A DNA stretch of 64,000 nt, taken from positions 11,512,246 through 11,576,245 of the forward strand of contig CM034543.1 in the NCBI GenBank assembly GCA_020002185.1. Direction: 5' to 3'. The notes beneath the pieces were generated by a model. It was not told the DNA's origin. It did no database searches and worked only from the letters and a program-made list of their open reading frames with translations. Below, piece after piece: positions 41,430-53,406 of this stretch (its first letter is position 1; each line of letters opens with the position of its first letter). Position numbers and translations under genes: made by a program. Origin of the DNA: Paraescarpia echinospica (Eukaryota; Annelida; Polychaeta; Sabellida; Siboglinidae).

Positions 41430-43545
41430 CAGCCGCCGTCAAACTACCGTAGATGTAGTTAAATATTGTATTTTGTAACATAGTATGAATGAACGCCTGT
41501 GTTTACTCACTTTTATTTCTGACTTCTTCGTCCGACGGCTACTCATCGAGAGCGACACGGTAGTCATTCTGAGCAAACGTGATGCACAGGTGTACCCCCC
41601 CCCGGAATTTGGAGACAGTCGTAGATATGTGAGAGTCAGCACCGGTCCTCATCTCGACCGATGCTGTTCTAATCCTGCTTGTTTACTGTTGCAATTGTAA
41701 GAAGACTACACACGACGTAAATCAATCAGTAATACTTTTATGAGTGAACATTACACAAAACGATTATATGTTCTGCGTACCGGATCAACGTCATTCTTCT
41801 TCTCGTGTTATGCCTATTAGAATGTCATATCCATTTACACGAAACATTCAACAATATCTGAGTGTTCTCCTGCTGATTATTCACGCCATTCCGCGTTTAG
41901 GCGCCCCAGAATCTAAGATAACGCTATCCATGCTTCCTTAGGGTCCTCTGTCGAATTTACTTTCCTGTACGCGACATCTACTGGGACCTCTGTAGGAGAT
42001 CGGGGTCTGTGATAGACGGTCACTCCACCCGCCAGGTAGGCGGACCATCGGCCGAATGTGCCCATGGTGATGATACTATGGTTGCAGGTAGACAGGATTG
42101 CAAAGTCGACGTCGGCACTGTGCCCGACGGAGAAGACAGTTGGGCGTTTCGTTACAAAGTTCACCTTTGCCCATTCAATATCGTCAGAACAAACGACATA
42201 CATCGTGTTGTTTTTAAAGAGGCGGTTTAAAAACACAACAGCGTGATGTAAATACGCTGCGTCCGCTACCCAATTCATGCGACCGTCATGTTCCCGCCTT
42301 TTTAATAGATCACTCCGCCGGATGTGCACTGCGATCACGGCGACGTCTGACGGCGAAAGATGGAACCTCGCCATGGTACTCCGCAAAAAGTTGTCCGCTT
42401 CTTTCTGGATGTCATCGCGGAAGCGGAAGTGGTTTTGGAGTAGATCTCGCATTACGTGTTGGCGGTATTTCCAGTTTTGAAAGATACATACCAGTTCAAC
42501 ATCAACCCGTGGATCAAAGTATTCGGTGCGCTTGTCATAACCTGCCCCGACAACGTATTGGACCCAATCGCGACCAGGACGGTCGCTCTGAGCCACTGTC
42601 GCATTTAGCTTGAATAGCTTCAGTAATGGATTCTTTGCAGATATCACGTGACGCATACCATTCCTACGTGCTATGCCGTACAGCCCAGCGTATGTAAGCA
42701 TCCTGTTGCCTGTGCGTCCCATGAATATCGCCGATAAACGTCCAGCGTCCGGCGCTGGCTCCAAAACTTTCGAAGAGTTCGTTCGGTATCGCAACACGAT
42801 GGTACGATTGGAACTTGCTACGATACCGCGAGCTTGATGGCTGGCGTAGTAAGTCTTGTTATCTCCCCTCTCCAACAGTTTCAAATATTGCAGACTGCCC
42901 ATCTTCAGAACAGGGTGTTGGGCGTTGGGGAGCGGTAGGCTGAACTTGGTGTCCTGTATAGAGTTGTAGTGGTGACCCACACCCACACGAATAACGGTCG
43001 ATGTGATAGCCGCTCTAAATCCAATCCCGATGTGTGGTGCTAACATAGCACAGTTTGGCAAGCATGAGATGAGACAATACGCCACTATTGCTATAAACAT
43101 CAGTACAACTAACCGGCGTGCTGTTACCATAATAAACGCCATCGTCAGTATGTGTTGTACACCGCGTCAATATGGGGTCCTACGCCGTTGTGTGGGGGAG
43201 AATACGATCTCCACAGTAAATGTGTTGCGATCCACTGTCCCAATAAAACTGAGCAACACGGATATAAAAACGAAATGACCAATGTGTCATGTAGAAATGG
43301 GATATCCACGTTTCAGAAGTGTAAAAAGAAAAGTATTCGGCAATTTTTTACTAGCATATAATCGAACGGACACGCACGCATCCATGCACAAGCAATCACG
43401 CATGCGCATACATACACACGCACGCACATCTACGCACGCACGCACAAACATCCATGATAACAATTAATTGATGTGACGTTTCAGTGTCAGTTTACTCGCT
43501 ACTAATATGAACAACACAGAAGCCTATGAATCAGTTGGTCCTACA
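41430..43545 (-). repeat. Fucosyltransferase cassette 2
   Basis: Aligns to cassettes 1 and 3. Its left edge is the Merlin-like terminal repeat and its right edge is the (CA)n run at 43,546-43,644. Confidence 0.87.
41913..43142 (-). CDS. Galactoside alpha-1,2-fucosyltransferase-like protein (GT11), copy 2
   Basis: A 409-codon intronless ORF with a true ATG at 43,140-43,142. Membrane anchor at residues about 9-26 (LVVLMFIAIVAYCLISCL), then GRTGNRMLTYAG, HIRRSD, SDDIEWAK and TMGTFGRWSAYLAGG, the same GT11 landmarks as copy 1. It differs from copy 3 at eight residues, including Ile/Asn near 46, Ala/Val in the NATV block near 183, and QN in place of PD near 222. At the VVQ, PD and SSM positions copies 1 and 3 agree, so copy 2 appears derived. 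A TATA-like TTTATATC lies on the minus strand near 43,262-43,270, about 120 bases upstream. Type II Golgi localisation and fucose transfer are inferred from the family. Confidence 0.88.
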   Translation of the reverse strand: MAFIMVTARRLVVLMFIAIVAYCLISCLPNCAMLAPHIGIGFRAAITSTVIRVGVGHHYNSIQDTKFSLPLPNAQHPVLKMGSLQYLKLLERGDNKTYYASHQARGIVASSNRTIVLRYRTNSSKVLEPAPDAGRLSAIFMGRTGNRMLTYAGLYGIARRNGMRHVISAKNPLLKLFKLNATVAQSDRPGRDWVQYVVGAGYDKRTEYFDPRVDVELVCIFQNWKYRQHVMRDLLQNHFRFRDDIQKEADNFLRSTMARFHLSPSDVAVIAVHIRRSDLLKRREHDGRMNWVADAAYLHHAVVFLNRLFKNNTMYVVCSDDIEWAKVNFVTKRPTVFSVGHSADVDFAILSTCNHSIITMGTFGRWSAYLAGGVTVYHRPRSPTEVPVDVAYRKVNSTEDPKEAWIALS

Positions 43546-43680
<135 letters not shown>

Positions 43681-43825
43681 ACATTTTAAGAAGGAAAGCT
43701 GAGAGGAAGATATAGAGTCAGCAGGTAACGCGACACAAGTTGACCAATCGAGAAATATTACATTACTGATCATTCTTCAGGAAATGTTGTTATATAACAA
43801 ATTTCTTATTAACATGTTTAAACGA

Positions 43826-44110
43826 TTATAATACATGACGAGACATTCTATCACTATATGTACACACCCTCCTCCTGGCGTAGAGCAACGGATTGAGGGC
43901 GAGCTGGGTCGTCTCGGTTACGGTGTAGAGACTGTGCCACTGCCACTCGACGGCCGAGCGCTGGGTGCGCTCCACACTAAGCTCTCCCATGATTGACTGG
44001 AGCCGGGTCAACAGGCGCACCATGCCGGTCACCCAGCGCCAGCGCAGGAGGGCACGCTGCACGCCACACTCGCTCGGCTGACAGGCGCCGCATGGGAGAA
44101 CACGGACGTG
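43826..44110 (-). other. GC-rich possible exon
   Basis: A minus-strand frame runs about 95 codons through much higher GC than its surroundings (Q-R-A-L-L-R-W-R-W-V-T-G-M-V-R-L-L, then VEWQWHSLYTVTETTQLAL). A CAG at about 44,072 (TGTCAG on the minus strand) could be a splice acceptor, and GTGTGT at about 43,865 a donor. No domain is recognised. It may be one exon of a multi-exon host gene, or chance. Confidence 0.3.
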
Positions 44111-44248
44111 ACGTTAGGATGGGAGGTGAAGTGTGGTAACTCCACTTGTGAAAAATCAAAAATGGTCTTACTAGCATCACGCACCAGTGTTATAGTCATA
44201 CTAGTTAGTTACGGATATAAATATCGCCAATAAAAATGCCGATGCACG

Positions 44249-44575
44249 ATGCTCCACGGATTGCATTTCAAACCTTATAAGAACTTCTGGGTACGCATTG
44301 TTTTCTTTCTGTTATTGACATTAATAAGTGTCACAACATATCGTGGTACCGTGTTTTGGGTAAGCGTTATATGTATGCGTGGTGATTCGTATTGGGTCGA
44401 TTGTTTATTCGTCCTAGTTATAGCCCATAAAGTTATATTGATTCACAACGTTACATTTATTCCGCGTAATCCCGTCTATATTATAGTGCCGACGTATTTC
44501 CCGGAATACATCGGCATTAAATGCGACGAATATATACACGAACCACTGTCTATATACAGATGTAGAAAAGAATGA
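44249..44575 (+). CDS. Hypothetical hydrophobic ORF, 108 codons
   Basis: Starts with an ATG and has two or three hydrophobic stretches (FWVRIVFFLLLTLISV, YWVDCLFVLVIAHKVILI). No known domain, no second copy in the window, and no visible promoter or splice signals. It may be a chance frame in AT-rich DNA; a membrane peptide is only a possibility. Confidence 0.2.
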   Translation: MLHGLHFKPYKNFWVRIVFFLLLTLISVTTYRGTVFWVSVICMRGDSYWVDCLFVLVIAHKVILIHNVTFIPRNPVYIIVPTYFPEYIGIKCDEYIHEPLSIYRCRKE

Positions 44576-44633
44576 ACTGAATCATCGTCGTGTCAACGAA
44601 CTTGCCAATAATAGCAAGAGGATTCGAACACCA

Positions 44634-45500
44634 CAATCTGTCGTTAGACATACGGCTCCTAGACCACCATCTGTCGTTAGACATACGGCTCCTAGACCAT
44701 CATCTGTCGTTAGATCATAGATATACGGCTCCTAGACCACCACCTGACGTTAGATCATAGACATACGGCTCCTAGACCATCATCTGTCGTTAGATCGTAG
44801 GCATACGGCTCATAGACCACCATCTGTCGTTAGATCGTAGGTATACGGCTCATAGACCACAATCTGTCGTTAGATCGTAGACATACGGCTCCTAGACCAT
44901 CATCTGTCGTTAGGTCATAGACATACGGCTCATAGACCACCATATGTCGTTAGATCGTAGACATACGGCTCCTAGACCATCATCTGTCTTTAGATCATAG
45001 ACATACGGCTCCTAGACCATCATCTGTCGTTAGATCATAGACATACGGCTCCTAGACCATCATATGTCGTTAGATCATAGGCATACGGCTCATAGACCAC
45101 CATCTGTCGTTAGATCATAGACATACGGCTCCTAGACAATCATCTGTCTTTAGATCATAGACATACGGCTCCTAGACCATCATCTGTCGTTAGATCATAA
45201 ACATACGGCTCCTAGACCATCATCTGTCGTTAGATCATAGACATACGGCTCCTAGACCATCATCTGTCGTTAGATCATAGACATACGGCTCCTAGACCAC
45301 CATCTGTCGTTAGATCATAGACATACGGCTCCTAGACCATCATCTGTCGTTAGATCATAGACATACGGCTCCTAGACCATCATCTGTCGTTAGATCATAG
45401 ACATACGGCTCCTAGACCATCATCTGTCGTTAGATCATAGACATACGGCTGCTAGACCATCATCTGTCATTAGATCATAGACATACGGCTCCTAGACCAC
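44634..45500. repeat. 40-bp minisatellite, about 21 copies, ending at a gap
   Basis: The unit (ACATACGGCTCCTAGACCAT then CATCTGTCGTTAGATCATAG) repeats every 40 bp. The first units are shortened to about 33 bp. The array runs straight into the N run, so its true length is unknown. Confidence 0.95.
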
Positions 45501-46500
45501 NNNNNNNNNNNNNNNNNNNNNNNNNNNNNNNNNNNNNNNNNNNNNNNNNNNNNNNNNNNNNNNNNNNNNNNNNNNNNNNNNNNNNNNNNNNNNNNNNNNN
45601 NNNNNNNNNNNNNNNNNNNNNNNNNNNNNNNNNNNNNNNNNNNNNNNNNNNNNNNNNNNNNNNNNNNNNNNNNNNNNNNNNNNNNNNNNNNNNNNNNNNN
45701 NNNNNNNNNNNNNNNNNNNNNNNNNNNNNNNNNNNNNNNNNNNNNNNNNNNNNNNNNNNNNNNNNNNNNNNNNNNNNNNNNNNNNNNNNNNNNNNNNNNN
45801 NNNNNNNNNNNNNNNNNNNNNNNNNNNNNNNNNNNNNNNNNNNNNNNNNNNNNNNNNNNNNNNNNNNNNNNNNNNNNNNNNNNNNNNNNNNNNNNNNNNN
45901 NNNNNNNNNNNNNNNNNNNNNNNNNNNNNNNNNNNNNNNNNNNNNNNNNNNNNNNNNNNNNNNNNNNNNNNNNNNNNNNNNNNNNNNNNNNNNNNNNNNN
46001 NNNNNNNNNNNNNNNNNNNNNNNNNNNNNNNNNNNNNNNNNNNNNNNNNNNNNNNNNNNNNNNNNNNNNNNNNNNNNNNNNNNNNNNNNNNNNNNNNNNN
46101 NNNNNNNNNNNNNNNNNNNNNNNNNNNNNNNNNNNNNNNNNNNNNNNNNNNNNNNNNNNNNNNNNNNNNNNNNNNNNNNNNNNNNNNNNNNNNNNNNNNN
46201 NNNNNNNNNNNNNNNNNNNNNNNNNNNNNNNNNNNNNNNNNNNNNNNNNNNNNNNNNNNNNNNNNNNNNNNNNNNNNNNNNNNNNNNNNNNNNNNNNNNN
46301 NNNNNNNNNNNNNNNNNNNNNNNNNNNNNNNNNNNNNNNNNNNNNNNNNNNNNNNNNNNNNNNNNNNNNNNNNNNNNNNNNNNNNNNNNNNNNNNNNNNN
46401 NNNNNNNNNNNNNNNNNNNNNNNNNNNNNNNNNNNNNNNNNNNNNNNNNNNNNNNNNNNNNNNNNNNNNNNNNNNNNNNNNNNNNNNNNNNNNNNNNNNN
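45501..46500. other. Assembly gap (1000 N)
   Basis: Exactly 1000 N, a conventional placeholder for unknown length. It hides the end of the 40-bp array, the 3' part of LINE D copy 2 and the left junction of the segmental duplication. Open frames spanning it are artefacts. Confidence 0.99.
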
Positions 46501-47613
46501 TATCTTGAACTTTCTGTTTGTTTCGAACATATGCATAAAAACTCTTGCTGTCATGTTTTATATTACTAGCTAATTGTTGTTCATAGCTTCTCTTTGAATT
46601 TCTAATTTCAGCTGTAGCTTGGTTAAGTGCTTCTTTATAACTGTTGTAGTCTTCATAATTTCCAGTACATCTATATGACTTCCACATCATTTGTTTATAC
46701 TTAATTTTTCTAATGGGTTCTTTCGATAAGTGTATCTTTTTGGACCGTTTCCCTTGTTTTTGAAGGGTACAAATTTATCGACTATGCACTTAATTTCACT
46801 CTTTAATATATTCCAGCATTCTGTTGCTGTCTTATTTTTCAGTGTGTTATTCCAGTCTATCTTTGCTAAATATTTCCTCATGTCCTTATACCTTCCTTTG
46901 TGGAAATTTCTCCTATACTGCTTTTACTATTCCTTTCTGATTTTACTTTGATGGTAAAATGTATCTGGTTGTGATTTCACTTTGATGGTAAAATGTATCT
47001 GGTTGTGATCCCTACTCCCCAGTGGCTCACATATCTTGACATTGTCAACTAATTCTTTCTGTGAGGACAAAACTAAGTCTAACACATTCTCTCCCCTGGT
47101 TGGTTCTAGCACATGTCGAGAAAGGAAACTATCTTGTACTAAAACTAAAAACTTGTGGTCCTCACTCCCCATACTCTGTAGATATTTCCATTGTATATGC
47201 CCATGGTTAAAGTCCCCCATAATAATACAGTTCCGTTTGCTTACTTCCTTTATAGCGTTTTGTATTTTTTCATTCTCTTCTATGCTTATGTTTGGACTTC
47301 GATAAAATAACCCAACTGTTAACGTTGAGTTTCCTGTAACTATGTTACACCAAACAGCTACTTCGCAATTTGCTTCTCTTTCTAATTTTATTTCATAAGC
47401 CTGGATAGATTCTTTAATATATAAAATAACTCCACCTCCCTTTCTTCCTATTCTATCTTTCCTAAACATTACATATCCTGTTAGTCCCAATTCGGCATCT
47501 GATATATCAGTGGTGGCCCACGATTCGGTTATACCTATTATGTGAGGGTCAATATCTTCTACCATAATGTTTAATTCACTTCTTTTGTTTACTATGCTCC
47601 TTGCATCTTGCAA
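46501..47613 (-). pseudogene. LINE D endonuclease and linker, copy 2, frameshifted
   Basis: The endonuclease frame (47,613 to 46,927) matches copy 1, with GDFNHGHIQWK. It breaks at about 46,950-46,985, where a roughly 34-bp stretch (CACTTTGATGGTAAAATG...) is duplicated in tandem, and one T is lost near 46,924. The linker continues in 46,687-46,881, then loses another T near 46,760 and changes frame again up to the gap. Copy 1 has none of these, so they are later events. The SDH block reads SRDHNQ (GSRDHNQ) here, a change of the conserved Ser. Confidence 0.82.
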
Positions 47614-47617
47614 AACA
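46501..47617 (-). mobile_element. LINE D copy 2, partial
   Basis: Matches 33,550-34,635. The 3' two thirds lie in or beyond the gap. Identity to copy 1 falls from about 99% near 47.6 kb to about 95% next to the gap, by eye. Confidence 0.87.
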
Positions 47618-48449
47618 GTATTAAATAATGGTTTCTATGAGTGGCTTTGATAACGAACACAGTCCGTTATAGTGGAAATTTGGTGCACAAAACAATATTT
47701 ATTAATTATAAGACGAATACGAGCTTTGGAGTTGTTTCCACAATATTCTACACATCCCATACACAGACATCCCATCAACAAACTAAACTAAACTAAATTG
47801 ATTTCCTCATCCAGATAATATACCGTAAAATTCAAGAGTAACGTAACACAGATGAGGTGGCTACCAGTGAAGTATAACTTATCGAGCTGGTAGCAAATTA
47901 AATCAAACTCATGTAGTGTACTCCCACGTACTTAATATTACGTATATAAAGGTTATACGGGGTATAGGGTAGAACCTGGAGGGATAGTCCCTTTGGTGAT
48001 GGGCAGCCGCTCCACTTCTGTGGAGGCTCTAACCACTGGATTCCACAGTCTGTCTAGCTCATGTATGGCTCCTAGGAACTGCTAGTGTACGGCAGTGGCC
48101 ACACCCCGGGCAATAATCTCGGCTGACCAGCACAACTACATCAATAAGGCTTGTAGGCTAATACTTGTTGACTCCATGGGCGTCTGCCCTCAGTACACAA
48201 AGACTGTTTTGGAGGAGTAGGCGGCCAGCCGATTGGCTACACCCCTGGCTACAAATGCGAAACAGCAACAGCCTTTCACCAGGCTGCAAGGTACATACCA
48301 AGACGCATGTGGAAGGACCGGTGATCCGCTGTCCTGTGGTGAAAGATGTTTTAGTCAAGGAATAATGAAGTTAACCATACACAAACCAGCGGAAAGCAAT
48401 AGGCAACTACCGCAACTACATTAGAAAAACGAATCATGGGACACTACAA

Positions 48450-49625
48450 ATGGTAACATTGGAAGCAGAAAGATATGGGGTAGATATATTATGGATTGCG
48501 GAACACAGGTTGGCCGGACAAGGGCACTTTAGCCCGGATTCAGGTGGAAAGTTTGTATACTCAGGAGCAACTAAACCAGGAATGACTGGTGTTGAGTTCT
48601 ATCTGTCAAAGAAAACTGAAAATGCACTGTTAGGATACAATCCGATAAACGATAAAATTATTACCATACGAATACGAGCAAAACCCACGAATATAACATG
48701 TATTCAGATTTATGCACCAACGAGCACTGCAGACGACGATGTAATAGAAACGTTTTATGATACACTGCAATGAACAGTCTACGAGGTAAACAGGAGAGAC
48801 ATGGTAGTACTGATGGGCGATTTCAATTCAAAAGTTGGCATTTGTCAAAACGAAGAAGAGAATGGAATATCGGGAAATATGGACTAGGCGAGAGAAATGG
48901 GAGAAGATATAGACTTGTTGAGTTTATCACAGAGAATGAACTGATGATCACTAATACTGTCTTCAAACAACATCAAAGAAGATTGTACACTTGGACAACA
49001 CCAGATGGTCGGAATAGAAATCAAATCGACTTTATACTGATACCAAAATGATGGAGGACGTCTGTGTTTAATGCAGACATTACCGGGAGCTGATTGTGGC
49101 TCTGACCATGAATTACTAAGCGCCAAGATTGCGATAAAATTAAGAAAGATGAAGAGAGGGAAAGAGATAGTGAGGTATGACGTCAGTGATATCAAAGAAG
49201 GATACCGAGTAGAGGTTATGAACCGTTTCGAAGTGTTACAGACAGTGACTGACGAGAAGGAACCAGAGGTGTTGGCAGTAGAAATTAGGATGATCATTAT
49301 GGAATCAGCTGACAAACACTTCACTAAAAAGAGGAGGCAGAAACAACCATGGATAATCAAAGACATACTGCAGATGACTGAAGAAAGGAACGAGTTAAAG
49401 AAGAACAAAGAAATGGGTGAGAATTATCATGACAAATATAGAGAGAAGTGCAAGATGATTAAACGAATGTGTAAGGAAGACAAGAGTAAATATCTAGAGA
49501 AGAAATGTGAAAAGATAGAACTACGTATGAGAAGGAACGATAGTCGCAGTATGTTCGAGGGAATCAAGTCTATGACACAGTCTTCAAACCTAGACTTGGC
49601 GTTATTAAAGATGAAACGGGAATGA
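48450..49625 (+). pseudogene. RTE-like endonuclease, copy 2
   Basis: Same lesions as copy 1: TGA at 48,771-48,773, frameshift near 48,870-48,885, stop at 49,049-49,051. The WIAEHRL, GDFNSKVG and GSDHELL blocks are unchanged. The frame upstream of 48,450 has a stop created by one substitution relative to copy 1 (the ATG at 35,417 is absent). Confidence 0.8.
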
Positions 49626-49631
49626 CTCTGA

Positions 49632-50906
49632 CAGAAAGCGATGACATACTTGAAAGATGGAAGCAATATTGTAAAAGCATGTTTAAGAAGGTAAGAAACA
49701 GAAGAGGTAGACATGTATAAAGGCAGGGAGTGGACAGACCCAGAGATGAACTTGAGGCTTTGTATTCAGAGGTAGAGTGGGCAATAAAAAGTCTAAAAGA
49801 CGGAAAGTCACTGATGATTAAAAAATGCAGGGAATTCAACCATGACCTTAGGTCTGTTTCATAGATTATTCAAACACTTTTTATAATGTTAGTCATCAAC
49901 AACTGTAGTAAACCTTGATACACATGGGATTTGACCAGAAAATTACATCACTTATCCAAAATTTATATGTTGGACAGCAGTCTGCAGTGAGATTAGACTG
50001 TGGTACCACAGATTGGTTCCCAGTCGGCAAGGGAGTGAGACACGGGTGCATTGTGTCACCCCAGCTATTCAGTCTATACACAGAGAATATCATGAGAGAT
50101 GTCGAGACTGACACGAGAAGCAAGTATTTTAATGGACTGAAAGTGAATGGACAGGAAATATATGAATTGAGATATGCCGATGACACAGCGTTAATATCCG
50201 ATACAAAATAAGGATTGGATAAACTGATAACTACTGTTAAAGAGCACAGCGAGATGAAAGGATTGAAACTAAACGTAAATAAGACAACAACGTATTATAC
50301 TTTATTGTTATGGCGAGGAAATTGAACGAATGGAAAGTTTTGAATAGCTGGGGTCATTGATAGAAGCGGATGGAGATGGGACGAAAGAGATCAAGCGGAG
50401 GTTGGCAATGGCGAGTAAAAAGTTGACGGATATGAAGAAGCTGTGGAAAGCAACGAACACAGATATGAAACTACGAATTATCCGAGTCTGCATATTTCCA
50501 ACGGCTACTTATGGATGCGGAATCTGGACTCTTAATAAGAACATTACTAAATGTATAAATGCATTTGAAAACAAGTGTTATAGAAAGATATTACGAGTTT
50601 CGTGGATTGAACGTAGAACTAACGAATCCATCGCAGACGAGCTTGGTGTTATACCCGGGACGTTATTGAAATTTGTAAAGAAACAGAAACTAAGTTATTT
50701 CGGTCATGTGAAACGGCATCAATCTCTAGAGAGACTAATAATGGAAGGAAAGTGGAAGGCAGCAGAAGCAGAGGAAGACCTAGGAGACAATGGGAGAAGG
50801 ACATAGGGGAATGGATGGGAGCAGACGTCTGGCAAGTAGGGAGATTGGCAAACGAAAGAGCTGTCTATAGACAATCCATCAAGGCTGCAACGTACGGAAA
50901 TGGATA
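49632..50906 (+). pseudogene. RTE-like reverse transcriptase, copy 2
   Basis: Same pieces as copy 1: 49,915-50,211 with GVRHGCIVSPQ and YADDTA (about 50,173-50,190), and 50,357-50,806 with the WIERRTNESI and YFGHVKR region, then a frameshifted tail. No differences of note from copy 1. Confidence 0.82.
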
Positions 50907-51599
50907 AGCAAACCCAACCAGAAAGGTTATACAGTGCATTCAATTGCAATAGCTACAGGTTAACGACTTTCGTAAATTAAAGCTACAGATGTATCAATTT
51001 AAGAGAATTTACAAGCGAAATCCGTACAATCTATAATTATATTTAAACTTTAATTAATGCAAATTAAAAAGTTCCTGGCTTTATGCTTAACACTATTTAA
51101 CGGTTTCGAATTTGTAATATTTACAGGTAATTTATTACAAAGACCAGCCCGTATTACGACTACAACGCTACATAATGGACGGGCATCGACTTACATTTAT
51201 CACAAGTGGCAGCGGAAGACTGGCAAAGATGGAAACAGGTTGTGAGATTATCGTCAGAGGTGACCCAACGACCACAAACGGTTACGGGATAAAGGTCGCA
51301 TTTCAGACACAGTTATCCAATAAAATAACGATATATATATATAAGATTACTAATGAATAAGTGCACATAAGAATATTGAATAAATATAACTTACACAACT
51401 TGTGGAAATAGAGATCTAAGATTAAACCTGTGAAGTCTTAAAACACATTTGTATTTCATACGTGTGTGTTCCTGGAAACACAGCACAGGTCCAATGTACA
51501 CACAATTTTCAATTAATGCAACTATTTAATTGCGATTTATGCTCACGATAAACAGAAATTTACTATGTATATGTAACGAAATACCGGGTACGTTATTAA

Positions 51600-51790
51600 C
51601 AAAGCTGCAACACAATACTTGGGTGGGCCACTCCACACCGCGGTGTGGCAACAACACGTTTTTATTCATAACTACTCACTCCGGTTACACGACCTCACAT
51701 CGTTCGGCCAGACACACACTATACAACTATCACAGTCAGCGCCGGGTTCCATTTCGCGCGCCAGGGGTCGCTGTGGCTGATTACGTCAGT
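51600..51790 (-). repeat. LTR-like dispersed repeat, copy 3
   Basis: Duplicate of 38,618-38,808 within the segmental duplication. Confidence 0.45.
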
Positions 51791-52220
51791 GCCAGCCAGC
51801 AGTACCTCTGGCTGATCGCTTTGCGAAACTCTGAATTTAAGTTCAGCCTATGAAATCGCTCACTATATCAGTCGTTGACGGCAGGTCAGGTGGTCATAAT
51901 AAAACTAATTTCAACCAACCGGGGATCGTGTTGCATGCAATGTTTAGGAAGTAGAAGCAGTTATTCGAATACACAATACTGCTCAGCTGCTAGTGCTAAT
52001 GGGCGAACGGTTCATTATACTGGGATTCCCAGAAGTCGTTTATCCGTCTTAACATTTGGGTTCACGGCCCGTATTCTCAAACGACTTACGAATTTCTTAG
52101 CGCTATTTTTATATAAAAATGTCGGCAAAACAGCGTAAATAACGATTTTTTCGCAAGTGCTATTCTCGAAATATGTACGATACGAACATTCGTAAATATG
52201 TCGTATATTTCACCGTAAAG

Positions 52221-52643
52221 TTACTCTAACGCAAGAGGTCACATAACGTTTTCATCACTATTGTGGTACTGAGTTCAGATGTAAAGTTACGCCAACGCAA
52301 GAGGTCACATAACGTTTTCATCACTGTTGTGGTACTGAGTTCAGATGTAAAGTTACGCCAACGCAAGAGGTCACATAACGTTTTCATCACTATTGTGGTA
52401 CTGAGTTCAGATGTAAAGTTACGCCAACGCAAGAGGTCACATAACGTTTTCATCACTATTGTGGTAGTGAGTTCAGATGTAAAGTTACGCCAACGCAAGA
52501 GGTCACATAACGTTTTCATCACTGTTGTGGTACTGAGTTCAGATGTAAAGTTACGCCAACGCAAGAGGTCACATAACGTTTTCAAAACTATTGTGGTACT
52601 GAGTTCAGATGTAAAGTTACGCCAACGCAAGAGGTCACATTAC
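52221..52643. repeat. 66-bp tandem repeat, copy 2
   Basis: Unit for unit the same as the array at 39,218-39,640, including the variants GTAGTGAG and TTTTCAAAAC. No unit gain or loss since duplication. Confidence 0.93.
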
Positions 52644-52692
52644 TGTAGCGGAACATTACTGTACTCTTCATATGACAAATATCGCGTGCACT

Positions 52693-53406
52693 CTTGTTGC
52701 ACAGTGATTCCATCGACGGTTTCCGCTGGAAATGCTCTCTGTGCGGTGAGCGTAGGAGACTACGCGTCAACTCGTTCTTCAAGTGTCGCCTACCGCTCGG
52801 GAAGATGATGTGGCTGTTGCACAGTTGGGCTCCGGAGATTGCCATGGCAGACGTGATGTGGCATTAGAACCTGTCTAGCCACACTGTCATTGACTGACAA
52901 CAATGGTCGCCCCATTGTTGTCGAACTAGACGAGAGTTACTTCTACCACCGCAATTATCATCGCGACAGGGTTAATGATGGAGAATGGGTGTTGGGGGCC
53001 GTGGAGAGGGACAGTGACCGGTGTAGGTTGGAAGTCGTTCCTGGCAGGAGAGCTGCTACACTACAGCCTATCATTGCGCAGTGGTTTTTACCAGGCACAC
53101 ACGTGATGACAGATGGATGGGCGGCGTACCACAATCTCAACCAGCTAAACGGTGGTGTGTACCTACACGATGTTGTGATCCACGAACATAACTTCGTGGA
53201 CCCGCTTTCTCTAGATGTCCACACGCAAAATATTGAAAACTTGTGGATGCGAGCAAAGAGAAAGCTACGAAGGCAATTCGGCACATCTCGACCACTTTTT
53301 CGGCACATACCTACACGAATTCCTCTGTTGGTTACAGCAGCACAGGAATCGTCGAACGCGTCTGTCGGCACTACTTGTGTGCATTCGCGACCAGTACCCC
53401 TGACAG
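52693..53406 (+). pseudogene. ISXO2-like (IS1595/Merlin) transposase, copy 2
   Basis: As copy 1, with two residue changes (YHRNYHR for YHRKYHR; GAVERD for GALERD). The DDE residues in VVELDESYF, TDGWAAY and NIENLW are present. The stop after the zinc ribbon and the later frameshift are shared with copy 1. Confidence 0.85.

Larger units (their letters stand above)
47882..51362 (+). mobile_element. RTE-like LINE, copy 2
   Basis: Nearly identical to 34,900-38,380 at an offset of 12,982, with only a handful of substitutions in 3.4 kb. It is a passenger of the segmental duplication, not an independent insertion. Confidence 0.85.

Noticed and set aside
45470..46690. Long frames across the gap
   Set aside because: They are runs of unknown residues over 1000 N.
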